Shown in pieces: positions 43,186 through 52,095 of a stretch of DNA of 64,000 bases; within the stretch, counting starts at the first letter, position 1; every line of letters starts with the position of its first letter. Where the stretch lies: the NCBI GenBank assembly GCA_965657965.1, contig CBFHQM010000008.1, positions 9,039-73,038 of the forward strand. The letters are read 5' to 3'. The stretch comes from UBA8752 sp965657965 (GTDB lineage Bacteria > Bacteroidota > Bacteroidia > Flavobacteriales_D > Sanyastnellaceae). Both the position numbers and the translations under genes were made by a program. The notes below the pieces were generated by a model. The model saw nothing but the letters and a program-made list of their open reading frames with translations. It ran no database searches and had not been told where the DNA came from.

Positions 43186-46041
43186 TTACTCGCACGAACT
43201 GCCCCAATCTGCGAGCAAAAACAACAAATCAGGCGCCCCAACCAGGCCATCCCCATTCACATCACTCTCACAGAGGACTGTGCAGCTTCCATCGTCGAGG
43301 GTAGCCAACGGCTGATAGTTGGCCGCTTCTGGATTCAAACACCCAGCCAACACACAACTGCCGTCGTCCAAATCCGCCGAGGGGTTGTAGTTCGCAGCAA
43401 AGGCATAAGTGCATCCAGTCAATACATTGACCACCTCTGCCCATGCCGCCGCTGGAGAACTCGAGCAAGACAGCCCTTTCCCCCTCACCACCCAGTCATA
43501 AAAGAAGTAGTAATAGCTGAGCTCTGCTGAGTTGGCAATGGTCGATCCTGTAATGGCCGCCAAATCGCCCAACAAATAGGGGTAATCCAATTCCGAGGCC
43601 ACGTTGTCTCGCCACAATGAAATGTCCTCCCCAGACACACGCAAGGCGTATTGACTGCCTGCAGGCAGGTCGAACCCCAGCGCTACGGTGTTCCATCCTT
43701 CGGCCAAGTCAACCCAAGCGGAATCAATCACACCGAGTTGAGGAACAGAGAGCTCAACCAATCGAGGGCCAGGCGACGCAGTTCTCATGTTGACTGTTTC
43801 CAGAACCAAGGGCTCAAACACATCAAACTTCAATCCGTAACTGTCCGAATTGATGAACCCTCCACTGGACGTGGTTTCCTTTCCACCTGAGACCAGCTCC
43901 ACATTGCGTTGCGCTTGAGACCTTACCCACCACCCTGTGCTCTCGGCCAAAGGAGGCGTCACAAAGGAGTCTCCCTCCAGAAGAAAAGCCCCCACTTCTG
44001 TGGCCTCCAAAGCGTCTAGCGTCGACGCCACCCCGCCTGAATACCATCGCAATGGTGCATCCTCCATGAGGGTGGGGAAAAACGTGTGCTCCTCGCCCAC
44101 CCCAATGAGTGCTGGAGCCACGATGGGTGGCAACGGCGACGCAAAAACTTCCAACACCACAGGCTCCGAAGTGTCGATGTGCCCACACAAATTGGTCGTG
44201 GTCACATTGATTGTGTCGCTCGAGCTCATCCATAACGTATCGGATGTTGCTCCTGTCGACCACAACACACTCAATGCCGAATCGTCAATCGTCAAGGCCC
44301 GTGTTTGCGCGGAACAAAATGAAGCAGGCCCGTCCAACAAAACAACCGGTGGAACAGGCTCCACAACAGAAATGACCACACTCGGAGACAGCACACTGCA
44401 TCCATTGGTGGAGACCAACAGGGCTTGGGCCACCCCTGCCTCACCAAACACCTGCCCAAGTGGACCAGGTGTGCCACCCGTCCACGAATCGGCCACCCAA
44501 CCCTCCGGTAAAGCCAATACCACCTCTTCCCCTGGACAAATTTCCTCTGACTCCGGCCAATTCAAACTCGGAACCTCTGTCGCACACGGAGATTCCAAAA
44601 TCGTGTGATACTCATCCACCTCTGGGCCGTATACCACCGTGTGCACACCACTTGGCCAGAAGAAGGACACACTGTCGACCTGGGTCCGCTCCCCCAATCC
44701 GAAATTGAACGTCATCGGCCCACAAGAGCTGTAACTGTTGCCCAAAAAAGATTGATCGGTTCGCACAAAATCAGATCCAGAATAGACCACCACTCTGGCC
44801 CCAACCGCATCGCGTGGAGAAACCACGCCTTCCAATTCAAACCCAATCCAATGGTGAACGGTGTCTTGATTGAGAAACAACTGGCACCCCGGACTGACGC
44901 CAGAAAGCGGATTCACCACCAGCAAGTCTTCGGTTCCATTTTGATCAAAGTCTGCGGCAACGGTGGCGTAACCGCTGTACGGACTTTCTAGAAGGGTTCC
45001 CTGTGCCACATCGGTAAAAGACAAGTCTCCATTGTTGCGGTACATGAGGTTGAGCAGCGGACTAAACAGGTATTCATTGGACACATACAAGTCGCGCTCA
45101 CCATCGTGATCATAGTCAATAAAGACCGTACCCCATCCCATGCCCACATCGCCAACACCTGCCGTTTCAGTCACATTTGTGTAGGGCAAAATGGCCCCCG
45201 TATCGGGCTGTGGGCCCGGGCTCAAAAACAGGTCGTTGGGCAAATTATTGGAAATGAACAGGTCCATGTACCCATCGTGGTTAAGGTCGGTTGCATCCAC
45301 TCCCATGCCTTGGGCTTCGAGATTCAAGCCCCATTCCGCCGCTTGCTCATCGAACGTCCCCGTCCCATCATTGATGTAGAGCTTGTTGGCTTGATTGGCG
45401 TCGTGGGTCAAATACAGATCGAGGTCGCCATCGTTTTCGATGTCAAAAAAGAGCGCGCCCATGCCCACCAACTCATCCACTGCTCCAGATGCTGCATAGC
45501 CATCCGTATATCCGCCGTTGCCATCTCCCATCCAGAGCTCATTGGCCTCGTTCATGTTGACCACATACAGGTCCAACCAACCATCTTGATTCACATCGGC
45601 GGCATGAGCACTGCGGCATTGATGCGCTGTCGCAGGCCACAGATCGCCCGAGATTTCCGTGAAATCCCCGCCATCATTTCTCCAGAACCGATTCGCCTCG
45701 CTCAGGTTGCAACTCAACAAGTCCGGGTCCCCGTCATTGTCGTAATCGAAAAACAGAGACGCCATGGTGAAACCGGGATCCTCCACTCCCACTTCCACAG
45801 CAGTGAACTGCGCCCCTCCGTCGTTTCGATACAGCGCATTTGGCGCCAAGCGACTCCCGATGTAAACATCTAGGTCTCCATCCAAATCATAATCGGCCAC
45901 GGAGGCGGTGTGATTGAGGTAATTGCCCAGCAGACCCGCCGCAATGCTGTGGTCCTCAAACTGAGGCACCTGACAGCACAACTGTCCTGCCAATATTCCG
46001 GTCAGTATGGTCAAAAAGAGTCGCATCCACATCCGCTCCAT
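43186..46041 (-). CDS. Secreted FG-GAP/VCBS repeat protein with ASPIC/UnbV domain, DDGSC repeats and dockerin-like C-terminus
   Basis: 951 residues from ATG at 46041 (alternatives 46032 and 46026), with a signal peptide (RLFLTILTGILAGQLCCQ). Residues ~30-400 are FG-GAP/VCBS beta-propeller repeats with DxDxDGxxD calcium loops (DYDLDGDLDVY, DYDNDGDPDLL, DVNQDGWLDLY). An ASPIC/UnbV-like segment follows (GFELEGVVSPRDAVGARVVVYSG), the CRTAC1 layout. Then come Ig-like parts and a ~150-residue beta domain. At the end are two GCxxxxAANYxPxAxxDDGSC repeats and one dockerin-like EF loop (DVNGDGLVGAPDLLFLL). No type A or B T9SS tail is visible. It is inserted between hutI and ftcD. Confidence 0.88.
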   Translation of the reverse strand: MERMWMRLFLTILTGILAGQLCCQVPQFEDHSIAAGLLGNYLNHTASVADYDLDGDLDVYIGSRLAPNALYRNDGGAQFTAVEVGVEDPGFTMASLFFDYDNDGDPDLLSCNLSEANRFWRNDGGDFTEISGDLWPATAHQCRSAHAADVNQDGWLDLYVVNMNEANELWMGDGNGGYTDGYAASGAVDELVGMGALFFDIENDGDLDLYLTHDANQANKLYINDGTGTFDEQAAEWGLNLEAQGMGVDATDLNHDGYMDLFISNNLPNDLFLSPGPQPDTGAILPYTNVTETAGVGDVGMGWGTVFIDYDHDGERDLYVSNEYLFSPLLNLMYRNNGDLSFTDVAQGTLLESPYSGYATVAADFDQNGTEDLLVVNPLSGVSPGCQLFLNQDTVHHWIGFELEGVVSPRDAVGARVVVYSGSDFVRTDQSFLGNSYSSCGPMTFNFGLGERTQVDSVSFFWPSGVHTVVYGPEVDEYHTILESPCATEVPSLNWPESEEICPGEEVVLALPEGWVADSWTGGTPGPLGQVFGEAGVAQALLVSTNGCSVLSPSVVISVVEPVPPVVLLDGPASFCSAQTRALTIDDSALSVLWSTGATSDTLWMSSSDTINVTTTNLCGHIDTSEPVVLEVFASPLPPIVAPALIGVGEEHTFFPTLMEDAPLRWYSGGVASTLDALEATEVGAFLLEGDSFVTPPLAESTGWWVRSQAQRNVELVSGGKETTSSGGFINSDSYGLKFDVFEPLVLETVNMRTASPGPRLVELSVPQLGVIDSAWVDLAEGWNTVALGFDLPAGSQYALRVSGEDISLWRDNVASELDYPYLLGDLAAITGSTIANSAELSYYYFFYDWVVRGKGLSCSSSPAAAWAEVVNVLTGCTYAFAANYNPSADLDDGSCVLAGCLNPEAANYQPLATLDDGSCTVLCESDVNGDGLVGAPDLLFLLADWGSSCE

Positions 46042-46090
46042 GTGCCCAACTGTGGGCCACCGAAAAGGAACAATGGAAGATACAAAGGGT

Positions 46091-47356
46091 TCAAAGGACC
46101 CAATGGCCTCGCGCCATAACCCGGTCCGCCAATGGATCTCCAAAGGCATAAATGGCCTCTTCCACAGAGCCCAGCGGTCGGGTCAACATCAAACTGGCCT
46201 CCTGCCCGACCCCCAATCCGCCGACCTCAGCTTCTAAATTCAATGCAGCCGCCCCGTTCACAGTGGCCGCTGCAATGGCCTCGAGTGGCTCGAGCCCCAT
46301 GCGCAAGGAGCCCAATGAAGCTGCGAGGTGCATGTTCCCAGAGGGAGCCGATCCTGGATTAAAATCCGTGGCAATGGCGACAGAGCACCCTGCGTCCACA
46401 AGGGTCCGACACGGCGTATACGGCAGGTCCAAGAACAAGGAGCACAAGGGCAATGCGACCGGAATGGTGCTGCCACTGGCCAATTCCGCCACATCCGCTG
46501 CCTCCAGGATTTCTAGGTGATCCACAGACAAGGCCTCGAATTCCACGCAGAGGCCAACACCCCCTCCCGCTGTGAATTGATTCACGTGAACTTTTGCAGG
46601 CAGCCCCCGCAACTTGGCCTGAGACAAAAGCAATCGGGTCTCCTCTAAACCGAAGTAACCCGCCTCACAGAAAATGTCCACGTGGTCGGCCAAGCCTTCT
46701 GCAACCACAGCGGGCAAAACCTCTTCCACCATGTACTTCGTGTAGGCCGCCGGTCCGTCCCAAGGTTCGGGCACGGCGTGACACCCCAAGAACGTGGTTT
46801 TTACAGGCATCAATTCCATCGCCCCCAACCGACGCGCAACGCGCAACATTTTCAACTCTGACTCCAGATCCAAACCATAGCCAGACTTGATTTCAATGGC
46901 CCCGGTTCCCATGCGCATGAGCCGCTTCATTCGCTCCAATGAAACGGCGAACAAATCGTCTTCGGGCATGGCGCGCAAGGCCTGAGCACTGTTCAATATC
47001 CCCCCTCCGCGTGCGGCAATTTCTTGGTAGCTCAGCCCGCGAATCCGGTCTACAAATTCTCCTTCTCTAGATGCCGCATGCACCAGGTGTGTGTGGCTGT
47101 CGACCCAAGATGGCAAGACGATGCGCCCTGACGCATCCACTACCTCCAGCCGATTCCAATCCACGATGCCTGGAAAGTCAGACATGCTTCCTCCATCGAT
47201 CACCCGGCCATCTTCAATGGCCAACCACGCATCTTCAAGCACGGGAAGTCCCCGCATTTCCGACCCGTACCTTCTCTTTAAAGGTGCGGGTCCGAAGCCA
47301 ACCAAATGACCAATGTCTTTGAGGAGCAATCGACCTTCTGCAAATCCAGAATCCAT
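46091..47356 (-). CDS. hutI: Imidazolonepropionase
   Basis: 421 residues. Amidohydrolase features: VLPSWVDSHTHLVHAASREGEF (metal-binding HxH), RGGGILNSAQ, EIKSGYGLD, FLGCHAVP, HVNQFTAGGGV and ATDFNPGSAPSGNMHLAASLG (the metal-binding Asp). It hydrolyses 4-imidazolone-5-propanoate to N-formimino-L-glutamate, the substrate of FtcD. It is the first gene of the minus-strand group. The histidase and urocanase genes are not in the window. A weak -7-like box (47362-47369) lies 5 bases upstream. Confidence 0.96.
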   Translation of the reverse strand: MDSGFAEGRLLLKDIGHLVGFGPAPLKRRYGSEMRGLPVLEDAWLAIEDGRVIDGGSMSDFPGIVDWNRLEVVDASGRIVLPSWVDSHTHLVHAASREGEFVDRIRGLSYQEIAARGGGILNSAQALRAMPEDDLFAVSLERMKRLMRMGTGAIEIKSGYGLDLESELKMLRVARRLGAMELMPVKTTFLGCHAVPEPWDGPAAYTKYMVEEVLPAVVAEGLADHVDIFCEAGYFGLEETRLLLSQAKLRGLPAKVHVNQFTAGGGVGLCVEFEALSVDHLEILEAADVAELASGSTIPVALPLCSLFLDLPYTPCRTLVDAGCSVAIATDFNPGSAPSGNMHLAASLGSLRMGLEPLEAIAAATVNGAAALNLEAEVGGLGVGQEASLMLTRPLGSVEEAIYAFGDPLADRVMARGHWVL

Positions 47357-47393
47357 GGTCTCGAATATCGCACATCTCTAGACAGTGCCCGCG

Positions 47394-47401
47394 TACCTTT
47401 G
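47394..47401 (+). promoter_or_regulatory. -7 promoter box (TACCTTTG) of aroC
   Basis: A perfect TAnnTTTG match, followed by CC, in the 49-bp divergent region with hutI. Four bases separate it from the ATG at 47406. Confidence 0.6.
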
Positions 47402-47405
47402 CCAC

Positions 47406-48500
47406 ATGGCTGGAAATTCGATCGGCACCGCATTCCGACTGACCACATTTGGTGAGTCACATGGCCCTTCCGTGGGCGGCGTTTTGGACGGCATACCCTC
47501 GGGCCTCCTTCTCGATGTGAACCGCATACAAGCTGAACTCCAACGCAGAAAACCAGGGCAGTCCAACCTGACCACTCAAAGAAAAGAAGACGACCAAGTT
47601 GCGCTCTTATCCGGCGTATTTGAGGGCAAAACCACAGGGACGCCCATCGGTTTTTCCATCCCGAATGGCGATGCGAAAAGTGAAGATTACGCGCACCTTA
47701 AAGACCGATACCGCCCAAGCCACGCCGACTTCACTTACGACGCGAAATATGGGTTTCGTGATCACCGAGGCGGTGGGCGTGCCAGCGCCAGAGAAACCGT
47801 GTGCCGTGTCGTGGCTGGTGCCATTGCCCGGCAACTGCTCGAACAAATGCACGCGCCGGATGCCCTGCCTCAAGTCAGCGCCTACGTAGAACGGGTTCAA
47901 GACATCGGGATGCCTTCTCCACCTCAGTTCTACGAAAGACAAATCGTCGATGCGAGTCCAACGCGCTGCCCTGACCCGGAGACTGCAGCCCGAATGGCCA
48001 GTCGCATTGTTGAGGTCCGCCAAGCGGGAGACACCGTGGGGGGCAGTGTTGTTGTAGTGGCCAGAAACATACCCGCTGGCTGGGGAGAACCCGTTTTTGA
48101 CAAGCTACAATCCGACTTGGCCAAGGCCATCTGGAGTTTGCCCGCAGTCAAGGGAATGGAAGTGGGCAGCGGATTCAGCGGCACCCTTCTGCGCGGTTCT
48201 GCCCACAACGACACCTTTGCCCAAGACGGGAACAGCATCCGCACACTGACCAATCGTTCTGGAGGCATCCAAGGCGGAATCAGCAATGGCGAAGACCTGG
48301 TGCTCAGAGTGGCCTTTAAGCCCGTGGCCACCATTGCTCAAAACCAAGACACCGTGAACCAATCCGGCGAACCTGTTCAAGTCAAAGGAAAAGGACGACA
48401 TGACCCTTGTGTTCTGCCCCGGGCCGTTCCATTGGTCGAAGCCATGGTTCTGCTCGTACTGGCAGACCATGCACTCAGGCAACGTTCCGCACGCCTTTGA
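47406..48500 (+). CDS. aroC: Chorismate synthase
   Basis: 364 residues. Signatures: GTAFRLTTFGESHGPSVGGVLDGIPSG at the N-terminus, RKPGQSNLTTQRKEDD, FRPSHADFTY-like YRPSHADFTYDAKYGFRDHRGGGRASARET, and the C-terminal KGRHDPCVLPRAVPLVEAM. It makes chorismate from EPSP with reduced FMN, the last step of the shikimate pathway. The start is chosen at the Met that begins GNSIGTAF; earlier in-frame codons overlap the promoter. Confidence 0.97.
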   Translation: MAGNSIGTAFRLTTFGESHGPSVGGVLDGIPSGLLLDVNRIQAELQRRKPGQSNLTTQRKEDDQVALLSGVFEGKTTGTPIGFSIPNGDAKSEDYAHLKDRYRPSHADFTYDAKYGFRDHRGGGRASARETVCRVVAGAIARQLLEQMHAPDALPQVSAYVERVQDIGMPSPPQFYERQIVDASPTRCPDPETAARMASRIVEVRQAGDTVGGSVVVVARNIPAGWGEPVFDKLQSDLAKAIWSLPAVKGMEVGSGFSGTLLRGSAHNDTFAQDGNSIRTLTNRSGGIQGGISNGEDLVLRVAFKPVATIAQNQDTVNQSGEPVQVKGKGRHDPCVLPRAVPLVEAMVLLVLADHALRQRSARL

Positions 48501-48541
48501 ATTGGTAGCTTGCAACCACAACGGATCGAACACCCTCCCTT

Positions 48542-49948
48542 ATGCGCCTCGCCCTTCACTGGCAAGTCCTCATCGGCCTTGCAATCGGCATCTTGTACGC
48601 CTGGATGTCCATCACCTTTGGATGGAACGACTTTACCATCGACTACATCAAGCCCTTCGGCGACATCTTCATCAATGTCCTGAAGCTCATCGCTGTACCC
48701 CTCGTTCTCTTTAGCATTATTTCAGGTGTTGCGAGCTTGGGCGACCCCTCCAAGTTGGGACGACTTGGCATCAAAACCGTGGTCACCTATTTGCTCACGA
48801 CCATGACGGCTGTGATTGTGGGATTGGTTTTGGTCAACTTATTCGAACCCGGTGCCAAGGTCTCCGAAGACCTCCTTGAGTCCAACCGGATTCGATATGA
48901 ACTTTGGCGAGACGCGAACGGCATTGAGGTCCTCGACGACGTGGACCTGGTGAGCGATCCTGCCATGGCGGGGAAGGTGGCCATGATCACGGCAGAGCAA
49001 GTGGACATGAACGACTGGGTCACCGACAAACTGACCAAGGCCGAACGGACCAAGTCGAGCGGGCCTTTGCAGCCCCTTGTGGACGTGGTTCCCACCAACA
49101 TTTTTCAAGCGCTGGCCGACATGTCCATGCTGCAAATCATCTTCTTTGCCGTGTTTTTCGGCATCGTTTTGGTCGGCATGCCGAAAGAAACGGCCCAACC
49201 CTTGATGCGTGCGATTGATGCGCTCAACGAGGTCTTCGTGCAAATGGTGTGGATTGTGATGAAAGCCATGCCCATTTTCGTCTTCGCGCTCATGGCCGGG
49301 CAAATCGTGAATGCGGCCGGAAGTGACCCCGACATGTTTCAGCAGCTCTTGGAATATTTGCTCCAATACAGCCTCGTCGTGGTCTTGGGACTGGCCTTTA
49401 TGGTCTTTGTCTTTTATCCATCGCTGGTTGCCCTGATGATTCGAAAGCTCGGATTCCGCCGGTTCCTCCGGGGAATGCGTGATGCTCAAATCACGGCGTT
49501 TTCGACCTCCAGTTCTGTGGCGACATTGCCGGTAACCATGGATTGCGTGAGAAACAAAATCGGCGTTTCGGAACGCACCACCAGCTTTGTCCTTCCCATT
49601 GGCGCCACAGTCAATATGGACGGCACCTCCCTCTATCAGGCGGTTGCCGTTGTGTCCCTCGCACAATTTCACATGGTAGAACTAAGCTTAGCGCAACAAG
49701 CGGTCATCGTGTTGACCGCCACCTTGGCTTCCATTGGAGCGGCTGCAGTGCCAAGTGCAGGACTCGTACTCATGATCATTGTGCTCGAAAGTGTGGGACT
49801 CAATCCCGCTTGGATTGCCTTGATTTTCCCTGTTGATCGCATACTGGACATGTGCAGGACCGTTGTGAACGTCACGGGAGATGGCGCTGTGTCCACCTTG
49901 ATTGCACAAAGCGAAGGCGAACTCGACATCCCGGTTGAATCTGCATGA
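48542..49948 (+). CDS. Dicarboxylate/amino acid:cation symporter (DAACS family)
   Basis: 468 residues, with about eight membrane helices and two re-entrant loops. Family signatures: VLKLIAVPLVLFSIISGVASLGD, the serine-rich hairpin ITAFSTSSSVATLPVTM, LPIGATVNMDGTSLYQAV (the NMDGT sodium/substrate motif), and the second hairpin VPSAGLVLM with DRILDMCRTVVNVTGD. A ~75-residue extracytoplasmic insertion (~105-185) is larger than in GltPh. It imports glutamate, aspartate or C4-dicarboxylates with Na+ or H+. The stop overlaps the next start (ATGA). Confidence 0.95.
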   Translation: MRLALHWQVLIGLAIGILYAWMSITFGWNDFTIDYIKPFGDIFINVLKLIAVPLVLFSIISGVASLGDPSKLGRLGIKTVVTYLLTTMTAVIVGLVLVNLFEPGAKVSEDLLESNRIRYELWRDANGIEVLDDVDLVSDPAMAGKVAMITAEQVDMNDWVTDKLTKAERTKSSGPLQPLVDVVPTNIFQALADMSMLQIIFFAVFFGIVLVGMPKETAQPLMRAIDALNEVFVQMVWIVMKAMPIFVFALMAGQIVNAAGSDPDMFQQLLEYLLQYSLVVVLGLAFMVFVFYPSLVALMIRKLGFRRFLRGMRDAQITAFSTSSSVATLPVTMDCVRNKIGVSERTTSFVLPIGATVNMDGTSLYQAVAVVSLAQFHMVELSLAQQAVIVLTATLASIGAAAVPSAGLVLMIIVLESVGLNPAWIALIFPVDRILDMCRTVVNVTGDGAVSTLIAQSEGELDIPVESA

Positions 49949-51996
49949 GAATGGCTCCATTCCAAATGGCTCCGCTGCTGGCATTGTTGTGTCTCGGGCA
50001 CTTGTCTCTCACAGGACAAGACAATCCTTGCACACTTGAGCCCACGGAGAAGGCGGCCAAATGGATTGAGAAGGGGACCAACAAGAACAAATACGACGCT
50101 GAAAAACGAAGGGTTTTTTTGGAAAATGCCCTGGACGAGGATGGAGAGTGCCTCGAGGCGACATTTCAATTGGGACTGTTGTCTTTTGCGCAAGCACGCA
50201 AGTCAAGCGGCTCTTTTTCCGAAGCAAGACAGGCTTTGGAGCAGGTCCACAATGCATGCCCCTCCTATGCGGCTGAAGTCCCGTACACATTGGGCGTCAT
50301 CGCCTACACCGAAGAGGAATACAACCCTGCCCTTCAGTGGTTTGACCGCTTCCTTCGGTGGAAACACTTCACCGGACACCCCCTGTCACCACGCAACCTG
50401 AAAAAGGTGAGCCAAGTGGAATCCGTGCTCCCCGAATTGACGTTTCTGAAACAGTACAATGCCCACGCCGATGCTCCCGCGCCGCGCGTATTGGAAGCGG
50501 TAGCAACGCGAGACGCGGAATACCTTCCGGCCCTGTCTGCGGACGGAACACTCCTCTTTTTCACCCGGGCCGGAGAACGGAAAGCCAAGGGCGACCTTGT
50601 CAGCCGCGCGTTTGAGACTTTTTCTTGGGCCCGCCGAAATGGCCCTTCTTTCCCCTTCGACTCAGGCGTTGCGCTCGCCTCGCCATTCAATGAGACTGTG
50701 GGTTACGGCGGTGCTTCCATCTCCATCGACAATCGCTCACTGTACTTGGCCATCAAAACGCCCAATGCTCGAAATCCAGAGAACATTGACTTGTACTCTA
50801 CCCGGTATTCCCTGCTTGAAGAGACGTCAACAGAACGGGTTTACTTGTGGAGCGACCCGGCGCCTTTGGAGGCACTGAACTCTCCCGATGGATGGGAGTC
50901 CCAGCCCGCGATCAGCCCGGATGGTCAAACCCTGTTTTTTGCGGCGATCCGACCGGGAACTACACCCAACACGCACGGTGAACCGACCATCGACATCATG
51001 GCTTCGCACTTGACCGAAAACATGGACTGGTCTGCCCCTCAAGTGCTGCCCCACCCCATCAACGGTCCCTACAGCGACAAAGCGCCCTTCTTGCACCCCG
51101 ATGGACGAACGCTTTACTTCTCGTCCAATCGCGAGCCGGGCGGTGGCGGATACGACATTTGGATGTCCAAACTGGACAGCGCTGCCTCCCCTTTTGTATC
51201 CGAAAGCTGGTCTGCACCAGTCAACCTCGGGACCCCACTCAATACAGCCGGAGACGAGCACGGCTTGGTGATTTCTTCGGACGGTAAAACAGCCTATTTC
51301 GCCAGTCGCCGCGCCGGCACGCAAGGGTTAGACATCCTGACTTGGTCTTTGCCCGAAGAACTCAGACCCCGGGCCTCCGTGGTGGTCAAAGGCCAGCTCG
51401 ATGTGGGCCGTGAATTGGAAGGCACGCCAATCCAACTCGAACTTCGCTATGCGCAAAGCCGCAGGGCGCAAGCCATTGACCTGGGGGACGACGGCGCGTA
51501 CGCTGCCATTGTGGATTTGTCGACCAAAGAAGACGTTCTCTTGGTGGCCAAAGCCGAAGGTGCGGCATTTAGTGCGGGCATGGTCGTTGATCAAGACAAA
51601 ACTGAGCCGGCCTTGATTAACGCCGACCTCACCGTGCGGTCCATTCAAGAGCGCAATGCCGCGTTCGAAATCGAGGACCTCCACTACGCTTCGGGCTCTG
51701 CATCCATTGACCGAGCCAGTTTGCTTTTGCTGGATCTCTTCGCTGAGTATCTCGCGGACTCCCCACTTCGCGTCGAAATTGGCGGTCACACCGATGATGT
51801 CGGGTCGGACACCGAAAATCTAGACCTCAGTCAAGCCCGGTCACAGGCAGTTCGACGCCACCTCATTCAAGCCGGTGTTGCACCCGAGCGCATCGAGGCC
51901 AAGGGCTATGGAGAGCGCAATCCCCGTGCAGACAACACCAGACCTGAAGGGCGTGCAAAAAACAGAAGGACCGAATTCAAGGTCCTTCGCAATTGA
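49945..51996 (+). CDS. PorE-like OmpA family protein (TPR, PD40 propeller, CRD, OmpA domain)
   Basis: 683 residues with a signal peptide (LLALLCLGHLSLTGQ). In order: TPR-like helices (~30-150), a PD40/WD40-like beta-propeller (~180-460; repeats such as LSADGTLLFFTR, ISPDGQTLFFAA, LHPDGRTLYFSSNREPGGGGYDIW, ISSDGKTAYFASRR), a small carboxypeptidase-regulatory-like domain (~470-560), and an OmpA peptidoglycan-binding domain (~570-683, IGGHTDDVGSDTENLDLSQARSQAVRRHL). This is the architecture of PorE, a T9SS component in Porphyromonas gingivalis. A lipobox is not evident, unlike PorE, so a T9SS role is inferred only. Confidence 0.88.
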   Translation: MRMAPFQMAPLLALLCLGHLSLTGQDNPCTLEPTEKAAKWIEKGTNKNKYDAEKRRVFLENALDEDGECLEATFQLGLLSFAQARKSSGSFSEARQALEQVHNACPSYAAEVPYTLGVIAYTEEEYNPALQWFDRFLRWKHFTGHPLSPRNLKKVSQVESVLPELTFLKQYNAHADAPAPRVLEAVATRDAEYLPALSADGTLLFFTRAGERKAKGDLVSRAFETFSWARRNGPSFPFDSGVALASPFNETVGYGGASISIDNRSLYLAIKTPNARNPENIDLYSTRYSLLEETSTERVYLWSDPAPLEALNSPDGWESQPAISPDGQTLFFAAIRPGTTPNTHGEPTIDIMASHLTENMDWSAPQVLPHPINGPYSDKAPFLHPDGRTLYFSSNREPGGGGYDIWMSKLDSAASPFVSESWSAPVNLGTPLNTAGDEHGLVISSDGKTAYFASRRAGTQGLDILTWSLPEELRPRASVVVKGQLDVGRELEGTPIQLELRYAQSRRAQAIDLGDDGAYAAIVDLSTKEDVLLVAKAEGAAFSAGMVVDQDKTEPALINADLTVRSIQERNAAFEIEDLHYASGSASIDRASLLLLDLFAEYLADSPLRVEIGGHTDDVGSDTENLDLSQARSQAVRRHLIQAGVAPERIEAKGYGERNPRADNTRPEGRAKNRRTEFKVLRN

Positions 51997-52034
51997 TTGT
52001 CAGGTTTCCATTGCATGCTCGGTGGATAAATCAG

Positions 52035-52042
52035 AAAGTTTG
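52035..52042 (+). promoter_or_regulatory. Weak candidate -7 box (AAAGTTTG) before the TPR gene
   Basis: Five of six fixed positions match TAnnTTTG, 53 bases before the ATG at 52096, in the 99-bp gap after the PorE-like gene. Nothing else stands out in this gap. Confidence 0.25.
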
Positions 52043-52095
52043 GCACAGAATGGGCGCGTCAACGGGCGATTTTCACGTTGTCCATGTGCCAACCC

